Source: Sphingobacterium prati
GTDB taxonomy: Bacteria; Bacteroidota; Bacteroidia; Sphingobacteriales; Sphingobacteriaceae
Length of the DNA stretch: 64,000 nt
Assembly (NCBI RefSeq): GCF_013167215.1
Contig: NZ_JABJWY010000035.1
Location: forward strand, 31,753-95,752
Direction of reading: 5' to 3'
Shown: positions 59,665 to 64,000 of the stretch, one piece after another
Position numbering within the stretch: position 1 is the first letter of the stretch
Layout: the number at the start of each line of letters is the position of its first letter
Position numbers and translations under genes: made by a program
Notes under the pieces: model-generated
Told to the model about the DNA's origin: nothing
The model's database searches: none
The model's input: the letters and a program-made list of their open reading frames with translations, nothing else

Positions 59665-61422
59665 ATGGAAACATACAATAATATTGTTTTGGAGCAGCTG
59701 CCCAAACATTTAAAGCGCTATGTAGTCGCACAGCGATACGAGCGTTACACGGCTTTGGATCAAGCCTTATGGCGCTATGTCATGCGTCAGAATTATTCTT
59801 TCTTAAAAGACGTAGCTTACTATCCATATATACCGGGGTTAAAGAAAGCGGGTTTGTCAATCGAACATATCCCGGATCTACAACAGATGAACGATAGCTT
59901 GAAGCAGATCGGCTGGGGCGCAGTGACGGTGGACGGGTTTATACCACCCGCCGCTTTCATGGAATTTCAGGCACATCGGGTATTGGTTATCGCGGCGGAT
60001 ATACGGCAGCTCGAACATATTGAGTATACACCAGCACCGGATATTATTCACGAATCTTCGGGGCATGCGCCTATCATAGGCGAACCGGATTATGCTGTTT
60101 ACTTGCAATACTTTGGTGAAATTGGTACAAAAGCACTGTCATCCCGTAAGGATTTTGAATTATATGAGGCGATTCGCCACTTATCCATTTTAAAAGAACA
60201 TGCGGGTACTAGCGAAGCCGAACTGGCGGATGCGGAAAATCATCTAAAGATCGTTCAGGATAATATGGGTGAGCCTTCTGAAATGGCTTTATTAAGCAGG
60301 CTACACTGGTGGACGGTAGAGTATGGGCTGATCGGCACGCTGGATGATCCGAAGATCTATGGAGCTGGACTGTTGTCTTCTATAGGTGAGAGTGCGAGTT
60401 GTATGCAAAAGTCGGTACCCAAGCTGCCTTATGACTTAAATACGGTATCGTACTCCTATGATATTACCAAGCCGCAGCCGCAACTGTTTGTCACGCCCGA
60501 TTTTGATCATTTGATGGACGTGCTGAATCAGTTTGCTGATACCATGGCTTTCCGGCTTGGAGGGAAACAAAGTTTAGAAAAAGCGATTGAATGTGGGGCA
60601 GTGTGTACGGCTGTCTATCGTTCCGGATTGCAGGTGTCTGGTGTTTTTAAAACCGCCAATGCAGATCAAGTTGTTTCCTATATACAAACAGAAGGACCCA
60701 CAGCGCTGGCTTTTTCAGGGAAACAATTGGAAGGACAGGGGATAGACTATCATCGGGAAGGATTTGGTTCACCCGTCGGTCGCTTAAAGGAAAGCAATAT
60801 GGATCTGGAGGACTTCTCAACCGAAGAACTCGCTAACTATGGTATTGTAGAAGAAAAGCGATGCACGTTAAATTTTTCTTCAGGCATCGTGGTTGACGGT
60901 ATTATTTTGCAGATTGTGCATCAGGGGGGGAAGATTGTATTGATTTCATTTGAAGACTGCGAAGTTTATCGCAATAATCGCGCGGAAATTTACTTTAAAC
61001 CTGAATGGGGAACCTATGATATGGCGGTGGGGGCTGAGATCATTTCAGTTTTTGCTGGCGCTGCAGATAAAGATGGATATGAATCGCTGGATAAAGAACT
61101 GGAGGAACCAACAGCTTCATCGTATACTGATGTAAAAGATTCTAGGCTGGTCGCATTGCATGCAGCAATAAGAAAACTTAGGACAGAAGCTTTTGACCCG
61201 GAGCGTTGGATGGGTATCTTTAGCGAGTTGGCTGCCGAGACTACAGATCACTGGCTCGCTTTGGTTGAACTTTATGAGATCGCCTGGGCATATAAAGCCA
61301 ATAATTTAGCTGATTGTGCCGAAAATAAGCTTCAGGATATTATTGCTAGGCGCCCCAGGTTGAAAAAACTTATTGCTGATGGTATACGTGTTGCAAAAAA
61401 GGAAGTCTTAAATAACTCTTAA
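59665..61422 (+). CDS. Aromatic amino acid hydroxylase (phenylalanine 4-monooxygenase-like)
   Basis: A 585-residue pterin-dependent non-heme iron monooxygenase, predicted to hydroxylate phenylalanine to tyrosine. The iron site is HESSGHAP with His129 and His134 and Glu219 in WWTVEYGLIG. The His-His spacing equals that of PheH, but His to Glu is 90 residues here against 45 in human PheH, so a helical insertion (about 145-195) is present. About 240 extra residues follow the catalytic domain. It lies 132 bp after tyrS, with the catabolic homogentisate genes next, which supports Phe/Tyr metabolism. Confidence 0.88.
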   Translation: METYNNIVLEQLPKHLKRYVVAQRYERYTALDQALWRYVMRQNYSFLKDVAYYPYIPGLKKAGLSIEHIPDLQQMNDSLKQIGWGAVTVDGFIPPAAFMEFQAHRVLVIAADIRQLEHIEYTPAPDIIHESSGHAPIIGEPDYAVYLQYFGEIGTKALSSRKDFELYEAIRHLSILKEHAGTSEAELADAENHLKIVQDNMGEPSEMALLSRLHWWTVEYGLIGTLDDPKIYGAGLLSSIGESASCMQKSVPKLPYDLNTVSYSYDITKPQPQLFVTPDFDHLMDVLNQFADTMAFRLGGKQSLEKAIECGAVCTAVYRSGLQVSGVFKTANADQVVSYIQTEGPTALAFSGKQLEGQGIDYHREGFGSPVGRLKESNMDLEDFSTEELANYGIVEEKRCTLNFSSGIVVDGIILQIVHQGGKIVLISFEDCEVYRNNRAEIYFKPEWGTYDMAVGAEIISVFAGAADKDGYESLDKELEEPTASSYTDVKDSRLVALHAAIRKLRTEAFDPERWMGIFSELAAETTDHWLALVELYEIAWAYKANNLADCAENKLQDIIARRPRLKKLIADGIRVAKKEVLNNS

Positions 61423-61446
61423 GTGAAATGATTGATTCCAAATATG

Positions 61447-61503
61447 AAAAAATAGGGTATGCACGGGCTAAAGCAACAGTCTGCCTATACTTCCCTATTT
61501 TAC
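61447..61503. terminator. Possible bidirectional terminator between the hydroxylase and flavin reductase genes
   Basis: AAAATAGGG (61449-61457) and CCCTATTTT (61493-61501) are inverted arms with an inner GTAT/ATAC pairing; A/T-rich flanks suit both converging genes. The large loop makes it less certain. Confidence 0.5.
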
Positions 61504-61531
61504 TACCATGTGCAGTAATATGGAGTACTTT

Positions 61532-62431
61532 TTATAAACTTAATAGTATCTGCCATGCTTTGTTCAATTGCTCTGAATCCAACAATTGCGCAGCATAAGC
61601 ATGTACTTTTTGTGTCAATTGTGGTGAGCCTTGTGGAAAATTCAGCCGAAGGTATTTTAAATATTTATCCTCTTTGGTGGCTTCCTCTAAAACCGGCAAG
61701 GATTCAACATTGGCCAGTAACCCGAGATGGTTTCCGGTAAGTACTTTGGAAAGGCGAACACTTTGGGGCAGCTGATCTACACCGATGCCCAGACTGCGGA
61801 GTGGCTTAGGAACAATAAAGAGGTTTTCATTGGTTACGCGACAGTACCAGTCACCCCCGAGACGGGCGACCAAGTCGAGCTCCTCTTGTTTTATCGTATT
61901 GTTCTTGTGCAAGAGGTGTTTGTGCACATGCATATAGATAACTTCGGCAATAACGAGATTTCCTGCTCCGGGTTCGTCGCTCAAAGCGATCACTTCTTTC
62001 ACACGACATTCCAGCTGAACCGGGGATTCTGCTACCCGCGGCGGGCGAACGTGTAATGATGGGATCGGTGTAAACCCAGATTTGTCAAATTCATTTACCT
62101 CCTTAGCATACTCTGTGCTCGCCAGTGACTGTTGCTGTACCATCGTATAGTTTACGATATTGATGACGACTTCATTGACTTCCTGAATGTTGTCCAGCGT
62201 ATGCTTGGTACTTCCATCGCGCATGCGACGTAAGGGGGAGAAGACACATATGGGTGGCTGGTGTGACATCAGATTGAAGTAGCTGAAAGGACTCAGGTTG
62301 ACATTGCCCTCCGCATCGATCGTGCTCGCAAAACAGATTGGACGAGGTGCAATGGCATATTTGATTAAATTATCCATGATGGCTTTATCAGCCAAGGACT
62401 CAAAAGTGACTGTATCGAAAGAAGAATTCAT
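61532..62431 (-). CDS. Flavin reductase-like (FMN split-barrel) protein
   Basis: A 299-residue protein with the FMN-binding split-barrel fold (about residues 15-190). The motif APRPICFASTIDAEGNVNLSPFSYFN and SHQPPICVFSP are typical of the flavin reductase-like family, which supplies reduced flavin to monooxygenases or acts directly. The ATG at 62431 is preferred over an upstream in-frame start inside the FAH gene. It follows FAH by 13 nt and is likely co-transcribed with it. Similar genes commonly sit in Bacteroidota homogentisate clusters; its step is unproved. Confidence 0.82.
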   Translation of the reverse strand: MNSSFDTVTFESLADKAIMDNLIKYAIAPRPICFASTIDAEGNVNLSPFSYFNLMSHQPPICVFSPLRRMRDGSTKHTLDNIQEVNEVVINIVNYTMVQQQSLASTEYAKEVNEFDKSGFTPIPSLHVRPPRVAESPVQLECRVKEVIALSDEPGAGNLVIAEVIYMHVHKHLLHKNNTIKQEELDLVARLGGDWYCRVTNENLFIVPKPLRSLGIGVDQLPQSVRLSKVLTGNHLGLLANVESLPVLEEATKEDKYLKYLRLNFPQGSPQLTQKVHAYAAQLLDSEQLNKAWQILLSL

Positions 62432-62444
62432 TAGTTGAGTAGAT

Positions 62445-63419
62445 TTATTGGTGGTATAATACAACGGAGTTGGAAAGTGTTCCCAAACCTGTTACTTCCA
62501 ACTCGATCCGATCGCCTACTTGCAACCATTGATCCTGATGAGCGGGATTCTCGATGCGCCCAGTGCCATTGAGCTCTAAAAAACAGCCGGTTCCAACTGT
62601 TCCCGATCCGATCACATCACCCGGGAATAGACGCACGCCGTAGGAAGCGCGTTCAATAATCTCCGCAAATGTCCAATGCATTGTCGCAAAATTACCAGCG
62701 GAAACTTGCAGGCCATTCACCCGGCACGACATGGCGAGATCATATTTATCGCCAATATGGCCCACTGAGGGCTTAATTCTATAAGATTCCAATTCGTCTT
62801 TCGTTACTAACCAAGGGCCGATTGCCGTCGCAAAATCTTTACCTTTAGCGGGACCTAAACTTAATTTCATTTCGTCCATTTGAAGTTTTCGGGCACTAAA
62901 ATCATTCATGATCATATACCCAGCTATATACTCATCGGCCTGTGAGGCGGGAATATTGATGCCACTTTTGTTGATCACGATAGCTACCTCAAGTTCAAAA
63001 TCCAATTGTTCAAGATGTAAAGGCATACAGCGTATAGGGCCCGGACCTTGTATGGCCTGATGGTTGGAAAAGTAAAAAACGGGAAATTCGTCGAATTCAG
63101 GAATCATATCCAAACCACGATTCCGCCTTGATGTTGCTACGTGCTGTCGAAAAGCATAGGCATCACGTACCGAAGTCGGATGGGGGACAGGTGCAACAAG
63201 TTGAATTTCTGATAGTGAATGGTAAGGTCTCGCTATGCCGCCCCTTGTTAAAGCCTGATGGAAATGCGTTAACTCGGCCATAATTTCCTCCCCCCCCGCT
63301 AGAAAACCAATCATGTCAGTCGGAAGAGAAGGAGCGATATCCGAGCAAGTATATACCCGGTCATCGATCACAATTCCTAGTTCGTGTTGACCATTTTTTG
63401 AGCACGTAACAATTCTCAT
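62445..63419 (-). CDS. Fumarylacetoacetate hydrolase-family protein
   Basis: A 324-residue FAH-fold hydrolase. In the homogentisate pathway it would cleave fumarylacetoacetate to fumarate and acetoacetate. Motifs include FYFSNHQAIQGPG and LDFELEVAIVIN (metal-binding Glu residues), NDFSARKLQMDEM and GPAKGKDFATAIGPWLV, and a C-terminal GDVIGSGTVGTGCFLE. It is shorter than eukaryotic FAH (about 420). Divergent from homogentisate dioxygenase and next to the aromatic hydroxylase, so the pathway role is strongly supported by context. Confidence 0.87.
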   Translation of the reverse strand: MRIVTCSKNGQHELGIVIDDRVYTCSDIAPSLPTDMIGFLAGGEEIMAELTHFHQALTRGGIARPYHSLSEIQLVAPVPHPTSVRDAYAFRQHVATSRRNRGLDMIPEFDEFPVFYFSNHQAIQGPGPIRCMPLHLEQLDFELEVAIVINKSGINIPASQADEYIAGYMIMNDFSARKLQMDEMKLSLGPAKGKDFATAIGPWLVTKDELESYRIKPSVGHIGDKYDLAMSCRVNGLQVSAGNFATMHWTFAEIIERASYGVRLFPGDVIGSGTVGTGCFLELNGTGRIENPAHQDQWLQVGDRIELEVTGLGTLSNSVVLYHQ

Positions 63420-63457
63420 ATCGAAATTTTATTGGTTATTTAATGTTGAATGCAGTA

Positions 63458-63465
63458 CAAATATA
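63458..63465 (-). promoter_or_regulatory. -7 box of the FAH operon
   Basis: Minus-strand TATATTTG (plus CAAATATA) matches TAnnTTTG exactly 38 nt before the FAH start. No clear -33 TTTG. The remaining 305-bp divergent region (63420-63724) is A/T-rich; a 31-codon ORF at 63550 is not supported as a gene. Confidence 0.45.
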
Positions 63466-63724
63466 TTGTATAAGTTTTAAAAAAAATATTTCTTTCCTTG
63501 AAATAGAAAAATATACTTATCTTTATACTAACATTATAAACTTGTAAAAATGATCAATCGTGGAATATATCGCTTTGCGTCATCCATGCCCTATATTGCG
63601 TTCAACAAAGCAATTATAGCGGATATCGTTTTTGCCCAATACTAATCCTTCCGAATTTTTTGCCAATAGTTAATCGGCACATTGATATTCATTATTTTTT
63701 ATAACCGTTTTAAATCGTAGAATT

Positions 63725-64000
63725 ATGCCATTTTATGTTAAACAAGGGCAAATTCCAGCACAGCGACACACTGTTTTTAGAAAGCCCGATAATACGCTCT
63801 ATGCGGAGGAATTGGTCTCCACTCATGGCTTTTCTAGCCTTTATTCGTTAGTGTACCATTGCCATCCACCTACACTGGTGAAGCAGATTCATGAACCTTA
63901 TGAGGTGGCACCCAACATCGCCCGTGAAAAACACCTTAAGCATACCAGTCTAAAGGGATTTCAGGTGCAGGCCAAAGATGATTACCTCGAAAGCCGGACA
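63725..64000 (+). CDS. hmgA: Homogentisate 1,2-dioxygenase, N-terminal part (cut by window edge)
   Basis: An open frame from ATG 63725 to the window end (92 codons, no stop). The product begins MPFYVKQGQIPAQRHTVFRK and continues with LYAEELVSTHGF, SSLYSLVYHCHPP and VKQIHEPYEVAP, the N-terminal beta domain of Bacteroidota homogentisate 1,2-dioxygenases. The enzyme opens the homogentisate ring to maleylacetoacetate. It is divergent from FAH. The catalytic C-terminal half is outside the window. Confidence 0.82.
   Translation, partial: MPFYVKQGQIPAQRHTVFRKPDNTLYAEELVSTHGFSSLYSLVYHCHPPTLVKQIHEPYEVAPNIAREKHLKHTSLKGFQVQAKDDYLESRT

Noticed and set aside
63550..63645. 31-codon ORF with three Tyr and three Phe codons upstream of hmgA, as a second leader peptide
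   Set aside because: Aromatic codons are scattered, no strong terminator or alternative hairpins follow, and the upstream -33/-7 elements are poor.

Overview
The window is chromosomal DNA from a member of the Bacteroidota, most likely the Sphingobacteriaceae (Sphingobacterium-like). The call rests on the gene set and order (UppS-BamA-two OmpH/Skp with NAD kinase and a CBS protein beside them, tandem DUF3857 proteins, glycine-lipid type acyltransferases, FUSC, GMC oxidoreductase with gluconate-dehydrogenase subunit 3), on A/T-rich intergenic DNA with few Shine-Dalgarno sequences, and on repeated matches to the Bacteroidota promoter (-33 TTTG, about 19 nt, -7 TAnnTTTG). I see no prophage, insertion sequence, CRISPR array or rRNA operon. 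It reads as core chromosome, so most of the interest lies in regulation and in protein variants.

Layout. 1-7.0 kb: 3' end of a tRNA (probably Asn), PfkB kinase, cytochrome b5-like protein, ECF sigma factor, MurB, TetR regulator, YpdA-like flavoprotein, FUSC membrane protein. 7.2-11.8 kb: PEP carboxylase, small lipoprotein, Ppx/GppA phosphatase, tRNA-Leu(GAG). 11.9-16.6 kb: SRPBCC and DinB proteins, a gap with a candidate small RNA, a two-gene Fe-S electron-transfer unit, TetR regulator. 17-24 kb (minus strand): envelope biogenesis block CBS-nadK-uppS-bamA-ompH-ompH. 24-30 kb: acyltransferase pair (amino-acid lipid synthesis), then glpD-glpK-glpF for glycerol use. 30-39 kb: thioredoxin-like protein, arginine decarboxylase, ArgS, Gfo/Idh/MocA and HI0933-type oxidoreductases, WYL regulator, RNase P RNA, NtrC-type regulator. 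39-49 kb: HAD hydrolase, two DUF3857 transglutaminase-like proteins, hypotheticals, an OmpA lipoprotein, and a Tat-escorted GMC dehydrogenase. 49-58 kb: ABC-F protein, second NtrC-type regulator, YiaA-like protein, hypotheticals, BON and BON-SH3 proteins. 58-64 kb: tyrosine block: tyrS, aromatic amino acid hydroxylase, flavin reductase, fumarylacetoacetase and the start of homogentisate dioxygenase.

The strongest non-gene signal is the tyrS leader. A perfect Bacteroidota promoter is followed by a 27-30 codon ORF containing Phe-Phe-Phe-Asn-Tyr-Tyr, then mutually exclusive hairpins, then a GC-rich intrinsic terminator immediately before tyrS. This is the architecture of ribosome-mediated transcription attenuation, with the Tyr codons placed exactly at the arm that has to be masked. 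The gene after tyrS makes tyrosine from phenylalanine, and the genes beyond it degrade tyrosine through homogentisate, so the last 6 kb form a coherent Phe/Tyr module.

Other points for follow-up: a candidate ~100-nt small RNA with its own promoter at 13.4 kb; a 38-residue glycine-zipper membrane peptide at 44.7 kb; a catalytically dead transglutaminase paralogue beside a mostly intact one; an NtrC-type regulator with GSFTSA in place of GAFTGA; a GMC dehydrogenase with a ferredoxin-like four-cysteine motif; and an aromatic amino acid hydroxylase with an insertion between its iron ligands.
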